Source of the DNA: Pseudacidovorax sp. NFM-22
Lineage (GTDB): Bacteria; Pseudomonadota; Gammaproteobacteria; Burkholderiales; Burkholderiaceae_C
Length of the DNA: 64,000 nucleotides
Direction: 5' to 3'
NCBI RefSeq assembly: GCF_021401245.1
Contig: NZ_JACBFY010000005.1
Span: forward strand, 248,001 to 312,000
The translations under genes were made by a program, and so were the position numbers. This document shows, piece after piece, positions 24,449 to 33,585 of this stretch (the stretch's first letter is position 1; each line of letters starts with the position of its first letter). The notes under the pieces are model-generated. The model was not told the origin of the DNA, ran no database searches, and saw only the letters and a list, made by a program, of their open reading frames with translations.

Positions 24449-25255
24449 TCAGCTCGGAATGCCCAGCAGCTGCTTCACCAGGCCGTACTGCGCATCGAGC
24501 ATCGAGGTGCCGAGCGAGATCCGGCAGCCGCGGGCCTGCGCCGCCACCAGCAGCGGCGTGAGCGCGGGCGTCATGATGATCTCGGCCACATCGGTGGAAG
24601 CGGCGAGCCGACCGACGTCCATGGGCAGCGGATCGCCCTCGTGCATGCCCATCGAGGTGGTGTTGATCACCACGTCGAATCCACGCGGATCGTCCGGCCC
24701 CGACGCGGCCGCACAGCCCGGCCAGGCCGCGCCCACCGCCTCGGCCAGCGCCTGCGCGCGCGCCGCCGTGCGGTTGTGGATGACGAGCGCGCTCGCGCCC
24801 GCCTCGGCGACGGCGAAGGCCACCGCACGGCCTGCACCGCCCGCGCCCAGCTGCAGCACGCGGCGGCCGGCCAGGCCGATGCCGCTGGCCGCCAGGCCGT
24901 CCACGAAGCCCTGACCGTCGAGGTTGTCGCCCGTGAGGCGGCCGTCGGGATCGCGGCGGACGAAGTTGACCGCGCCGATCAGGCGCGCACGCGGCGTGAC
25001 CGCATCCAGCAGCGGCATCACCGCGATCTTGTGCGGAATGGTCACGCCGAAGCCCTGCACGTTCTGCAGCAGGCGCAGCGTGCCGATGACGGTCGCCAGG
25101 TCCTTCGGCTGCACATGCAGCGGCGACACCGCCATGTCCAGCCCCTCTGCTGCAAAGCGCGCGTTGAGCCGGTCCGAGCCGACCACATGCGCGACCGGAT
25201 CGGCCAGGATGAACAGGATGCCGGTGCGGCCGGTGATGCGCAGGGCGGCGCTCAA
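24449..25255 (-). CDS. Shikimate dehydrogenase family protein lacking the Ser-x-Ser substrate motif
   Basis: This 268-residue protein has AroE architecture: K76 in VTIPHKIAVMPLLD, N97 in IGAVNF, D113 in DNLDGQGF, a nucleotide turn LGAGGAGRA and NTTSMGM. The N-terminal motif that holds the shikimate carboxylate (HSxSPxxHN in AroE) reads AHVVGSDRLN, so both serines are displaced and the proline is absent. A catabolic or specialised substrate is therefore more likely than shikimate. The start is TTG at 25255, overlapping the transketolase stop (TTGA). It is the last gene of the GntR-amidohydrolase-transketolase operon. Confidence 0.82.
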   Translation of the reverse strand: MSAALRITGRTGILFILADPVAHVVGSDRLNARFAAEGLDMAVSPLHVQPKDLATVIGTLRLLQNVQGFGVTIPHKIAVMPLLDAVTPRARLIGAVNFVRRDPDGRLTGDNLDGQGFVDGLAASGIGLAGRRVLQLGAGGAGRAVAFAVAEAGASALVIHNRTAARAQALAEAVGAAWPGCAAASGPDDPRGFDVVINTTSMGMHEGDPLPMDVGRLAASTDVAEIIMTPALTPLLVAAQARGCRISLGTSMLDAQYGLVKQLLGIPS

Positions 25256-26310
25256 CGCGCGTCTCCTGCGGCCAGCGCACGGCGCACCGCCTCGGCCACC
25301 GCCGGCGGCGTGAGGCCATGGCGCTCGAACAGCCAGGGCATCGAGGCGCCCTGCGCGAACTGGTCGCGCACGCCCAGGCGCAGCAGGCGCGCGCCGCCGC
25401 CAGCCTCCGCCATCGCCTCGGCGACGGCCGAGCCCAGCCCGCCGATCACCGAATGGTTCTCCAGCGTCACGATCAGCCGGCGCTGCCGGGCCTGCGCACG
25501 CACGAAGTCCTCGTCGAAGGGCTTGAGCGTGTGGGCGTTGGCCACGGCCACGCCCACCCCCCCGGCCCGCAGGCGCGCGGCGGCGGCCAGCGCCACCTCG
25601 ACCATCAGGCCGCTGGCGATCAGCAGCACCTCGCCCTCTGCGGCCTCCAGCGGCTGGATCTCGCCGATGCGCAACGGCATCCAGGGCGTGCCCGCAGGCA
25701 GGGCCTGGCTGGCGCGCAGCAGGCGCAGGTAGACGGGTCCCTTGTGGTCGGCCGCCGCACGGACGGCGGCGGGCACCTGGGCCGGTCCGGCCGGCTCGAT
25801 CACCGTCATGTTCGGCAGGGCCCGCATCAGCGCGATGTCGTCGATGGCCTGATGGCTCACGCCCAGGATGGTGGCGAGCCCGGGCAGGAAGCCCACGATC
25901 TTCACGTCCGCCTTCGGGTAAGCCACCTGCATGGCCACCTGGTCGTAGGGCCGCCGCGTGGCGAAGACGCAGAAGGTGTGGACCCAGGCCTGCAGGCCGC
26001 AGCGCGCCAGTCCGCCCGCCACGCCGACCATGTTGGCCTCGGCGATGCCGGCATTGATGAAGCGCTCGGGCAGCGCATCGCGGAACAGGTCGGTCTCGGT
26101 GGAGCTGCTCAGGTCGGCCGACAGCGCCACGATGTGGCCGCGCTCGCGCGCCAGGGCCAGCAGCGTCTCGCCGTAGTAGCGTGGCACGGCGGCCGGACTG
26201 GTGGCCGTGGCGCTTGCGGCCGGCGCGACGGCATGCGCGCCGCCCTGCGTGAAGTCGTCGACCACGACGGCATCCGCCTGCGCCGACGGGGAAAGGTTGG
26301 CATCACCCAT
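25252..26310 (-). CDS. Transketolase-like protein, C-terminal subunit
   Basis: This 352-residue protein corresponds to the pyrimidine-binding and C-terminal domains of transketolase. Landmarks are ALSADLSSSTETDLFRD, ERFINAGIAEANMVGVAGGLA (with the thiamine-activating Glu), HQAIDDIALMRALPNMTV, a typical domain junction and ENHSVIGGLGSAVAE in the last domain. It needs the N-terminal subunit encoded just upstream, with which it overlaps by 8 bp. Split transketolases of this type often belong to catabolic operons and transfer a two-carbon unit or act on a deoxy-sugar phosphate. The start MGDANLSPS has a low-complexity, Ala-rich N-terminal extension of about 50 residues. Confidence 0.88.
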   Translation of the reverse strand: MGDANLSPSAQADAVVVDDFTQGGAHAVAPAASATATSPAAVPRYYGETLLALARERGHIVALSADLSSSTETDLFRDALPERFINAGIAEANMVGVAGGLARCGLQAWVHTFCVFATRRPYDQVAMQVAYPKADVKIVGFLPGLATILGVSHQAIDDIALMRALPNMTVIEPAGPAQVPAAVRAAADHKGPVYLRLLRASQALPAGTPWMPLRIGEIQPLEAAEGEVLLIASGLMVEVALAAAARLRAGGVGVAVANAHTLKPFDEDFVRAQARQRRLIVTLENHSVIGGLGSAVAEAMAEAGGGARLLRLGVRDQFAQGASMPWLFERHGLTPPAVAEAVRRALAAGDAR

Positions 26311-27235
26311 GGCGGGCCTCCAGTTCGGCCAGGGCCGCATCGGCCAGATCGGCAGGCAGCTTCGCGTTGTGGCTGATCACCCCCTCCAGCGCACGCACGC
26401 CCTTGCCCGGCACGGTGGTGGCGATCAGGATGGTGGGCTGCGCCCGGTTGGCGCGGGCCAGACCGAAGGCCGCGACCAGCGCATCCAGGTCATGGCCGTC
26501 GACCTCGATGGCCTGCCAGCCGAAGGCCCGCCACTTGTCGGCGATGGGCGCGAGCCGCAGCACCTGGTCGGTGTGGCCCTCCACCTGCATCCAGTTCAGG
26601 TCGAGGATCACGCACAGGTTGCCCAGCTTCTGGGAGCCCGCGAACATCGCGGCCTCCCACACCTGGCCCTCTTCGAGTTCGCCGTCGCCGAGGATGACGT
26701 TGACCCGCCAGTCCACGCCCGACAGCCGCGAGGCCAGCGCCATGCCGGCCGCGGCCGAGACGCCCTGCCCCAGCGAGCCGAAGGTGCCTTCGACCACGGG
26801 CCCCAAGCGCTCGGAAACATTGATCTCCAGCGCGGAGCCGTCCACCACGTAGCCCGCCAGGTCGGCCTCGGGAATCATCCCGCGCAGCGCCAGCGCCGCA
26901 TGGAAGAGCGCCGAGTTGTGGGCGGTGGAAAGGATGCAGCGGTCGCGCCGCGGCCAGCGCGGCTCGGCCGGATCGATGGCCGCCTCGTGGAAGTAGAGGC
27001 TCGCGAACAGCTCGGCCGCGCCCAGGCCCTGCTGCACATAGCCCTGGCCATGGCGGCGCACCAGTTGCACCACCTGGCGGCGCAGCAGGCGGGCCACCTC
27101 GCGCAGCTCGTGGGTGGGCAGGGCCAGCCGGCCTGCCGCCTGCCAGCGCGGATCGGCACCCGACGCCGTCACTGCGCGAGCGGCGGCGGCACCCGCGTCG
27201 CTGCTGTCCTGAGCAAGGGCCGGGCGGGCACTCAT
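26303..27235 (-). CDS. Transketolase-like protein, N-terminal (thiamine-diphosphate-binding) subunit
   Basis: This 310-residue protein matches the first third of transketolase. It has STAHNSALFHAALALRG at the active site, GTFGSLGQGVSAAAGMALA, and the diphosphate motif GDGELEEGQVWEAAMFAGSQ, ending with LDLNWMQVEG. The start at 27235 overlaps the stop of the upstream amidohydrolase gene (ATGA). Together with the C-terminal subunit it should form a complete heteromeric transketolase. Its position directly behind the dimethylformamidase-like genes is unusual and suggests a joint pathway. Confidence 0.88.
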   Translation of the reverse strand: MSARPALAQDSSDAGAAAARAVTASGADPRWQAAGRLALPTHELREVARLLRRQVVQLVRRHGQGYVQQGLGAAELFASLYFHEAAIDPAEPRWPRRDRCILSTAHNSALFHAALALRGMIPEADLAGYVVDGSALEINVSERLGPVVEGTFGSLGQGVSAAAGMALASRLSGVDWRVNVILGDGELEEGQVWEAAMFAGSQKLGNLCVILDLNWMQVEGHTDQVLRLAPIADKWRAFGWQAIEVDGHDLDALVAAFGLARANRAQPTILIATTVPGKGVRALEGVISHNAKLPADLADAALAELEARHG

Positions 27236-29499
27236 GCCGGCACCTCGAAGGGCGCCGGGTCCAGGAAGCGCTGCAGCACATTGCCCGTGATGCGGCTGAT
27301 GTTGTTGTCGTAGCCGTTGTGGCTGAGCGAGAGCACGTACGAGATCGACCCCGTCGCGAAGACCGCACCGCCGTTGGCCGTCTCGAAGAACACCATGTCC
27401 GCCCGCACCAGCGCGTTCTGCTCGCCGTCCAGGCCGTGCACCGTGGTGCGGTACTCCTCGGGCGTGGGCAGCGCGCCCGGCCCCAGGCCGTGCGAGGTCG
27501 CCAGCATCACCGCATGCGGCGGCGAGCCCAGGCCGACGTCGAAGCGGTCGATCTCGATGCCCACGGCCCCGCCGATGCGCACGCCGTAGTCGCCGATGCG
27601 CTCGCTGGGCGCGATGCCCTCGACCGCGAAGGCCACACGCGGGTTGGCCGCATCGGGCGTCAGCAGGTAGTAGCCGGCATGGTCGTAGACCATGGCCGCG
27701 AAGCCCACGCCGATCAGCTTCTGCGGCGCGAAGCCGCTGTGGCGCCACAGCGCCCCGGGCTCGCCGGTGCCGGCCAGGTGCACCTCGCCGGGTTGCGATT
27801 CCCAGGTGCGGGTGCCGGCCATGCCGCGGCGCACTTCCACCGCGGCGGGCGCCTGCGGATGGAAGGCACAACGCCAGTAAAAGCCGTTGGCGCCCAGGGC
27901 CAGGTGGCGGCCACCCGCGTTCTGGAAGGCCATGATGCCGTTCATCATGGCCTCGCTGTAGTACTCGGGATGCGACAGCGTGGCGAGCGTGCGGTAGCCG
28001 GCCAGCGCGCCGGGCCCCTGGCGGTCCAGTTCGACGTCGGTGATGACGTCGTAGTCGATGCCCTTCTCTTCCAGCCAGTCCAGGAAGTGGCTGTCGATGG
28101 CGAGGTTGCCGGGCGTGGAGCGGGGGCGCATGTTCAGCACCGGCCGCAGCCAGGAGCTGTAGGCCCGGCCGCTGCCGTCGATGTGGTGGTCGTAGGTGGA
28201 CTGACCCACCTCCGGATGCTCCTGCAGGTAGACGTCGTCGCCCGTCAGCATCAGCAGCCGCTCGGTCAGCACCTCGAAGTGCACGGCATGCAGCCGCAGC
28301 GCACTGTTGGCATAGGCCATGTAGGTCATGCTGGCCGCCAGCACCGCCAGGGGTGCCCGCGCCGCATCGGCCGCGGGCGTGATGAAGAAGGTGATGAAGG
28401 TCTCGGCATCGTCCGCGGCGCGCGCGCCGCCCTGCCCCGGCGGGCGCAGGCGCAGGGCGTAGAAGCCGGACTTCCAACTGCGCGGCACGTCCAGCGCCAG
28501 CGTGGCCGGCCATTCGCAGTCGTAGATGTCGTCGCTGTGGAAGTGGATGGCGCCGTACTGCTGCGGCGCGGCGCGCCAGTCGTGCACGTCGCCCGTCCAG
28601 CGCACGCCCGTCATGGCGCGACAGGGCAGCTGGTGCAAACGGCCGTGCAGGCGGTTGGCCGAGATGTCCGGCACGTCCAGCGTCTCGATGCCCTGCGAGA
28701 AGTCCCAGCACGCCACCAGCTGCGCATCGGCCTGGCCGGGCCGGGGCGCCTCGTCGCAGCGGCGCAGCGCGTCGGCCTCCATGCGGCCCAGCACGAGACG
28801 GGGACCTTCGATCTTGCCGTCGTAGTGGCCCGCGCACAGGGTGCCCGTGCGGGTGCGCAGGTGCGCGCCGACCGTCAACGCGCACTGCGCGTCGACCTGC
28901 CAGGGGGCCGGGGCCGTGCGACGCGCCTCGTGGCGTTGCTCGGGCAGGGCGCCTTCGGCCAGGCGAATCTGCAGCACCTGCAGCTCGCCGGTGGCCGGGT
29001 CCAGGCTGGCCTGCACCCAGTACCAGCGCCGCTGCTCCAGCGCGACACCCGTGCCCAACACGATGCTGCCCGCATCGCTTCCCACGCGAAGGCCGACGCC
29101 GGCGCGGCTCACCTGCAGTGCATAGCCGCGGCTGGTGTCGTCGCACCAGCGGGCCACCACGGTCTGGGGCGTGTCGGTCAGGCGCGTGGGCCAGATGTAG
29201 GCGCCGAAGGTGAAGGCCCCGTCGGGCGCCAGGCGCGCGTCCTCCGGCACATGCAGGAAGGAACCGCAGGGCACCTCGCGGTGCGCCACCGCATGCAGGC
29301 CGTCGAGCGGCGACGCCATCTCCTGGTACTTGATGCCCGGGCCGGTGGCGTCGGCATCGGCGCAGCGCACGCGCACGAACTTCACGTCGGCCTGCGTCTG
29401 CTGCGCGCTGCTGAGGTGGAAGCGGATGCGCTCGCCCGCGCGCACGCTGAGTTGGTCGGGATAGCCGACGAAGGCGTTGGTCTCGATGGGGAAGGTCAT
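27232..29499 (-). CDS. dmfA2: N,N-dimethylformamidase-like amidohydrolase, large (beta) subunit
   Basis: This 755-residue protein is close to the roughly 760 of known DmfA2. N,N-dimethylformamidase splits dimethylformamide into formate and dimethylamine using a mononuclear iron held by two Tyr and one Glu. Candidate ligands are present in order and with fitting spacing: Y396 (MTYMAYANSA), Y436 (STYDHHID) and E512 (LSHPEYYS). The first 300 residues include a concanavalin-like beta domain (RRWYWVQASLDPATGELQ). The small subunit is encoded 29 bp upstream, as in dmfA1A2. The true substrate may be another amide, because the operon also holds a transketolase and an AroE-like protein. The symbol is given for homology only. 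Confidence 0.85.
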   Translation of the reverse strand: MTFPIETNAFVGYPDQLSVRAGERIRFHLSSAQQTQADVKFVRVRCADADATGPGIKYQEMASPLDGLHAVAHREVPCGSFLHVPEDARLAPDGAFTFGAYIWPTRLTDTPQTVVARWCDDTSRGYALQVSRAGVGLRVGSDAGSIVLGTGVALEQRRWYWVQASLDPATGELQVLQIRLAEGALPEQRHEARRTAPAPWQVDAQCALTVGAHLRTRTGTLCAGHYDGKIEGPRLVLGRMEADALRRCDEAPRPGQADAQLVACWDFSQGIETLDVPDISANRLHGRLHQLPCRAMTGVRWTGDVHDWRAAPQQYGAIHFHSDDIYDCEWPATLALDVPRSWKSGFYALRLRPPGQGGARAADDAETFITFFITPAADAARAPLAVLAASMTYMAYANSALRLHAVHFEVLTERLLMLTGDDVYLQEHPEVGQSTYDHHIDGSGRAYSSWLRPVLNMRPRSTPGNLAIDSHFLDWLEEKGIDYDVITDVELDRQGPGALAGYRTLATLSHPEYYSEAMMNGIMAFQNAGGRHLALGANGFYWRCAFHPQAPAAVEVRRGMAGTRTWESQPGEVHLAGTGEPGALWRHSGFAPQKLIGVGFAAMVYDHAGYYLLTPDAANPRVAFAVEGIAPSERIGDYGVRIGGAVGIEIDRFDVGLGSPPHAVMLATSHGLGPGALPTPEEYRTTVHGLDGEQNALVRADMVFFETANGGAVFATGSISYVLSLSHNGYDNNISRITGNVLQRFLDPAPFEVPA

Positions 29500-29528
29500 G
29501 GTGATGGAATGCGGTGCGCGGGGGGCGC

Positions 29529-29867
29529 TCAGTCGATGTCAAGCGCAGTGCCGGCGAGTGCCTGCCAGCGCAGCTTGAAGACATGCCACTCGGCCTCGTC
29601 CAGCGACTCGAAGACCACGTCGTGGAAGACCTTCACCTTCTGCCCGCGCTCGTCGGGCATCTGCGCCAGCGCCCAGCGGCGGCCGGGCTCGACCGTCAGC
29701 AGCAGGTAGCGACCCGGAAAGGCGCCCCAGCGCATGCGGTGCAGCAGCTTGCGCAGCTCTTCGCTGTGGGGGCCTCGGATGTTGCGGCGGAACTCGCTGG
29801 CGAGCTCGGTGCGGCTCGGGTCCAGCACATAGCGCGCGGCCTGGGGGTCGCTGGTGTGGTCCATCAT
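29529..29867 (-). CDS. dmfA1: N,N-dimethylformamidase-like amidohydrolase, small (alpha) subunit
   Basis: This 112-residue protein lies directly before the large subunit gene, as in known dmfA1-dmfA2 pairs, where the small subunit has about 130 residues. It reads as a compact mixed fold, with ELRKLLHRMRWGAFPGRYLLL and FHDVVFESLDEAEWHVFKLRW. The start at 29867 (an ATG pair) lies 2 bp after the GntR regulator stop, so regulator and enzyme are co-transcribed. No independent catalytic motif is expected in this subunit. Confidence 0.82.
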   Translation of the reverse strand: MMDHTSDPQAARYVLDPSRTELASEFRRNIRGPHSEELRKLLHRMRWGAFPGRYLLLTVEPGRRWALAQMPDERGQKVKVFHDVVFESLDEAEWHVFKLRWQALAGTALDID

Positions 29868-29869
29868 GG

Positions 29870-30619
29870 TCAGGGCGGTGTCTTGCCGGGCGGCGCCGGC
29901 TGGTTGCGAAGCGCCAGCAGTTCGGCCGCGCGCTCGGGGTTGTGGTCGATCTCGGTGAGCACCTTCACGAAATTGCGTCCGCCCTCGACCAGGTCGTCGC
30001 GGATGGCCTGCGTGACCAGGGCCACGTTGCGGGCCTGCAGGCCCTTGAGGACGTTCATGTGCTGGTGCTCGGCGTCGTAGCTGGGATGGCCGTGCGGGTA
30101 CAGAAAGTTCAGCATCGGGCCCACCTGCACCCAGATGCGGTCGAGCAACTCGGTGAGCTGCGGCATGCCAGAGCGGCGGTAGATGCCGAAGTGGAAGTCG
30201 AAGTTGTGCTGCAGCGCGGCGCGGTAGTCGCGCGTCTTTTCCGCCCGCATCAGCAGGCGGTGCGACTCGGTCAGCTGCCGGATCGCGGCATCGTCGAGCA
30301 GCGGGATGGCCCGCTCGGCGGCCAGCGGTTCCAGCGCCAGCCGGATGTCGCGCAACTCCAGGTACTCGGCCAGGCTCAGCTGCCGCACGCGGATGAAATA
30401 GCCTTCCTTCATCTCCAGGGCGCGGTCGCGCACCAGCTGGATCAGGGCCTCGCGCACGGGCGTCTCGCTGGTGCCGATCTCCTTGGCCAGTTCGCGGATC
30501 TTGAGCCGCTGCCCGGGCTGGAAGACCGCGGACATGAGCTTCTCGCGCAGGCTTTCGTAGATCTGGCTGGCGAGGTTGGTTCGGCCGACGACGTTGAGAC
30601 CAGGGGTGGACATGTTCAT
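29870..30619 (-). CDS. GntR/FadR-family regulator of the amidohydrolase operon
   Basis: This 249-residue protein has a winged helix at about 15-80 (SQIYESLREKLMSAVFQPGQRLKIRELAKEIGTSETPVREALIQL), then an FCD ligand domain with the metal-binding histidines in HNFDFHFGIYRRSG. It ends with the A-I-R-D-D-L-VEGG helix. It sits immediately before dmfA1 and after the transporter genes, so it probably controls the whole run in response to an organic acid or amide product. Its operator may be the repeat at 36070-36082. Confidence 0.92.
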   Translation of the reverse strand: MNMSTPGLNVVGRTNLASQIYESLREKLMSAVFQPGQRLKIRELAKEIGTSETPVREALIQLVRDRALEMKEGYFIRVRQLSLAEYLELRDIRLALEPLAAERAIPLLDDAAIRQLTESHRLLMRAEKTRDYRAALQHNFDFHFGIYRRSGMPQLTELLDRIWVQVGPMLNFLYPHGHPSYDAEHQHMNVLKGLQARNVALVTQAIRDDLVEGGRNFVKVLTEIDHNPERAAELLALRNQPAPPGKTPP

Positions 30620-30704
30620 CTCTGTGGGGCTGCGAAGGGAGCCGCCGGGGCGGCGGCGCAGCGAGTATCGGGGCCGCTGCGCACCGCCTGCCCGGCCTTG
30701 CGAC

Positions 30705-31784
30705 TCAGCGGCCCAGCCAGGCGATCCAGCGGTCGCGCAGCATCTGGCGGTTGTTGCCGATCCATTCGTAGTCGGCCACGATCAGCTTGTCGAAGTTCTC
30801 GGCCGAGGTCGCCAGCATGGCGCGGCGCTCGGGCGGGAACAGGTTGGCGGTCTTGGCGTTGCCGGTGTCGTAGCTGACGGCATCGACGAACTTCACGTGC
30901 TGCTCGGGCGGCAGGCTGTAGAAGAAGTCCAGGTAGGCCATGGCGGCCTTGGGGTGCGGCGCCCCCTTGGGAATGGCCATGTAGCCCACGTCGCGGATGG
31001 CGCCGTCCCACGACACGGCCAGCGGCACCTTGGCGTTGATCAGCGAGATCAGGCGGCCCGAATAGCCCATGGTCATGACCACCTCCTTGCTGCGCATGGT
31101 CTGCTGGAGCTGGTCGCCGCTCTTCCACCACACGGCGATGCTGGGGCGCAGCTTGTCGAGCTTCTTGTAGGCGCGGTCCAGGTCGAGCGGGAAAAGCTTG
31201 TCGGGCGCCACGCCATCGGCCAGCAGGGCGGCCACGGGCACCCACCATTCGCGGTCGCCGGTGTCGGGCAGGCCGCGCGGGCCGGGGAATTTGGCGGTGT
31301 CCCAGAAGTCGGCCCAGGTCCGGGGGCCCTTGCCGTCCTTGAAGACGTCGGTGTTGTAGCCGATCTGCATGCCGCCCACGGTGCGCATCACGCCATAGGG
31401 CGTGCAGGCGCCCTTGACGCCGTTGGCCGTCACGCTGGGCAGCTTGCTGCAGTCGATGGGCTGCAGCAGGTCCTTCTTCTGCACCAGGTCGGGCGGCGTG
31501 GCGGTGACGATGTCGAACTCCATGCCGCCGCTGCGCGACATGGCCTGCACCTTGGCCCACTGGTCGGGCACCTCGATGGCGGCAGGGATCACGTCCACGC
31601 CCTTGGCCTTGGAGAAGGGCGTGTAGAAGGACTGCACCAGCGCCTTCTCGATCAGACCGCCGGTGGTGGCGATCACCAGTTCCTTCTCGAGGGCCTGCGC
31701 CGAGGCGCCGGCGGCACCGAGCAGGGCAACGCCGCCGAGGACGAGCGCGCGGGCGCCCTTGCGTGGATCGAGCCAATTCATCAT
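30705..31784 (-). CDS. ABC transporter substrate-binding protein, polyamine (PotD/PotF) type
   Basis: This 359-residue periplasmic protein has a signal peptide (ARALVLGGVALLGAAGASA) and a mature part beginning ALEKELVIATTGG. Type II binding-protein features include VPDQWAKVQAMSRSGGMEFDIVTATPPDL, GYNTDVFKDGKGPRTWADFWD and GAPHPKAAMAYLDFFYSLPPEQ. The ribosome site AAGGAG precedes the ATG pair at 31784. It is encoded after its permeases and ATPase on the same strand. The substrate is likely a cationic or amide compound related to the downstream amidohydrolase, which is inference from context. Confidence 0.9.
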   Translation of the reverse strand: MMNWLDPRKGARALVLGGVALLGAAGASAQALEKELVIATTGGLIEKALVQSFYTPFSKAKGVDVIPAAIEVPDQWAKVQAMSRSGGMEFDIVTATPPDLVQKKDLLQPIDCSKLPSVTANGVKGACTPYGVMRTVGGMQIGYNTDVFKDGKGPRTWADFWDTAKFPGPRGLPDTGDREWWVPVAALLADGVAPDKLFPLDLDRAYKKLDKLRPSIAVWWKSGDQLQQTMRSKEVVMTMGYSGRLISLINAKVPLAVSWDGAIRDVGYMAIPKGAPHPKAAMAYLDFFYSLPPEQHVKFVDAVSYDTGNAKTANLFPPERRAMLATSAENFDKLIVADYEWIGNNRQMLRDRWIAWLGR

Positions 31785-31834
31785 CACGAACTCCTTGCGA
31801 GTGAAGACCAGGGAAAGAAAGAGAGGACTGGCGC

Positions 31835-32674
31835 TCAGCGGCTGCGCCGCCGGGCCTCCAGCACGCGCAGCAGCGCGGCGGCGACGAGCACCGCGATCGA
31901 CAGCAGGGTCAGCAGCGTCGCGATGGCGGGAATGACCGGCGTGAGGTTCTGCTCGATGTCCTCGAACATCCGGCGCGGCAGCGTGCGCTGGCGCACGCTG
32001 GAGACGAAGAAGGACACCACCGGTTCGTCGAAGGAGATGATGAACGCGAACAGCGCCCCGCTCAGCAGGCCCGGCACGATCAGCGGCAGCGTCACCAGGA
32101 AGAAGGCGCGCAACCGGCTCGCGCCGCAGCTCATCGCGGCCGACTCCAGGTCGGGGTCCACGCGCGACAGCGCCGCCGAGACGGTGAAGACCACGAAGGG
32201 CAGCGCCAGCACGGTGTGCGCGGCCACGAAGCCGGTCATCGTGCCCACCACGCCCAGGCGCTGGTAGAACAGGTAACAGGCCACCGCTACCGCGATGTGC
32301 GGCGCGATCACCGGGCCGATCACCATGAGCTGCGTGGCCGAACGCAGGCGCGCGGCACCGCGCACGATGGCATACGCCACCATGGTGCCGATCACCACCG
32401 AGCAGACCATGGTGAGCGCCGCCACGCGCAGGCTCAACAGGGCGGCGCGCTGCCACTGGGGATCGGCGAAGAACTCCTCGTACCAGTGCAGCGTGAAGCC
32501 GCGCGGCGGGAACTCGAGGTAGTCCGCCGGGCTGAAGGACATCGGCACGATGATCAGCGTGGGCAGCATGATGAACAGCACCACCAGCCACACGTAGACG
32601 CGCAGCGAGAGGCTGCCCAGGTCGAAGGGCGCCCGGTTGCGGCGGGCCGGCGGGACGCTCGGGGTGTCGGTCAT
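31835..32674 (-). CDS. ABC transporter permease, PotC type
   Basis: This 279-residue inner-membrane protein has six hydrophobic segments. It carries the EAA loop that contacts the ATPase as ESAAMSCGASRLRAFFLVTLPLIVPGLLSG. The overlap with the upstream permease (ATGA at 32671-32674) shows coupling. The 50-bp gap to the binding-protein gene carries only that gene's ribosome site. It is one half of the channel for the polyamine-type transporter. Confidence 0.92.
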   Translation of the reverse strand: MTDTPSVPPARRNRAPFDLGSLSLRVYVWLVVLFIMLPTLIIVPMSFSPADYLEFPPRGFTLHWYEEFFADPQWQRAALLSLRVAALTMVCSVVIGTMVAYAIVRGAARLRSATQLMVIGPVIAPHIAVAVACYLFYQRLGVVGTMTGFVAAHTVLALPFVVFTVSAALSRVDPDLESAAMSCGASRLRAFFLVTLPLIVPGLLSGALFAFIISFDEPVVSFFVSSVRQRTLPRRMFEDIEQNLTPVIPAIATLLTLLSIAVLVAAALLRVLEARRRSR

Positions 32675-33585
32675 GCGCCGCCTCCCATCAGACGGTTGAA
32701 GCTCACGGCCTTGTTGAAGACCATCGTCAGGCTGGCGACGACCACCATCAGCACACCGATCAGCGCGGCAGCGAAGGGCCAGTCGAGCATCTCGCGCACC
32801 TGCTGCGACACCAGCGTGGCGATCATCAGCTCCTGCGGGCTGCCCACCAGCGCGGGCGTGACGAAGAAGCCCAGCGCCGAGAGGAAGACCATCAGGCAGC
32901 CGCTCCAGATGCCGGCCCGGCTCATGGGCAGCAGCACCTCGAAGAAGGCGCGCCGGCGGTTGGCGCCCAGCATGGCCGCCGCCCGCATGTAGTCGTCGGG
33001 AATGTTCTTGAGCGCCGAGTAGATCGGCAGGATCAGGAAGGGCAGCAGTACATGGGCCATAGCCAGCACCACGGCGCCCTCGGTGTAGAGCAGCTTCATG
33101 GGCGCCCCGGTCAGGCCCAGCCACTGCAGGGCGTTGTTGACGATGCCGTCGCGGCGCAGCAGCACGATCCAGGCCGCCGTGCGCACCAGCACGCTGGACC
33201 ACAGCGGCAGCAGCACGCAGGCCGTCAGCAGCAGGGCGACCGCGCCTTTCACGCGCGTCATCATGTAGGCGATGGGAAAGCCCAGCACCAGCGCCAGCGC
33301 GGTGGTGAGCAGGCTGATCCAGCCGGTGCGCACCATCACACGCAGATAGACGGGGTTGTCGAACACGCGCGCATAGTTGTCCAGCGTCGGGTGCGGCTCC
33401 AGCACGCTCAGCGACAGCAGGCTCAGCAGCGGATAGACGAAGACCACCAGCAGCAGCGCGAAGAAGGGCGCGAGCAGCAGCGCCGTCCAGCCGCCACTGA
33501 GCTGCCGGCCGCCCAGCCACAGGCGGCGCAGCGGCGACGGTGGTGCCAGGGCGGCCGCGGCCACCGAAGGGGCGACGGCGCTCAT
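32671..33585 (-). CDS. ABC transporter permease, PotB type
   Basis: This 304-residue inner-membrane protein has about six hydrophobic segments and the EAA loop RAAAMLGANRRRAFFEVLLPMSRAG. The start MSAVAPS at 33585 overlaps the ATPase stop (ATGA). It pairs with the permease at 31835-32674. Confidence 0.92.
   Translation of the reverse strand: MSAVAPSVAAAALAPPSPLRRLWLGGRQLSGGWTALLLAPFFALLLVVFVYPLLSLLSLSVLEPHPTLDNYARVFDNPVYLRVMVRTGWISLLTTALALVLGFPIAYMMTRVKGAVALLLTACVLLPLWSSVLVRTAAWIVLLRRDGIVNNALQWLGLTGAPMKLLYTEGAVVLAMAHVLLPFLILPIYSALKNIPDDYMRAAAMLGANRRRAFFEVLLPMSRAGIWSGCLMVFLSALGFFVTPALVGSPQELMIATLVSQQVREMLDWPFAAALIGVLMVVVASLTMVFNKAVSFNRLMGGGA

Noticed and set aside
24449-25255. Biosynthetic shikimate dehydrogenase aroE
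   Set aside because: The catalytic residues fit, but the Ser-x-Ser carboxylate motif is absent and the gene is coupled to a catabolic operon.
25252-27235. 1-Deoxyxylulose-5-phosphate synthase split into two genes
   Set aside because: The order and motifs (STAHNSALF, GDGELEEGQVWEA in the first gene; the Glu-containing FINAGIAEANM in the second) fit the transketolase N/C pair that is normally encoded as two genes. No isoprenoid genes are nearby.
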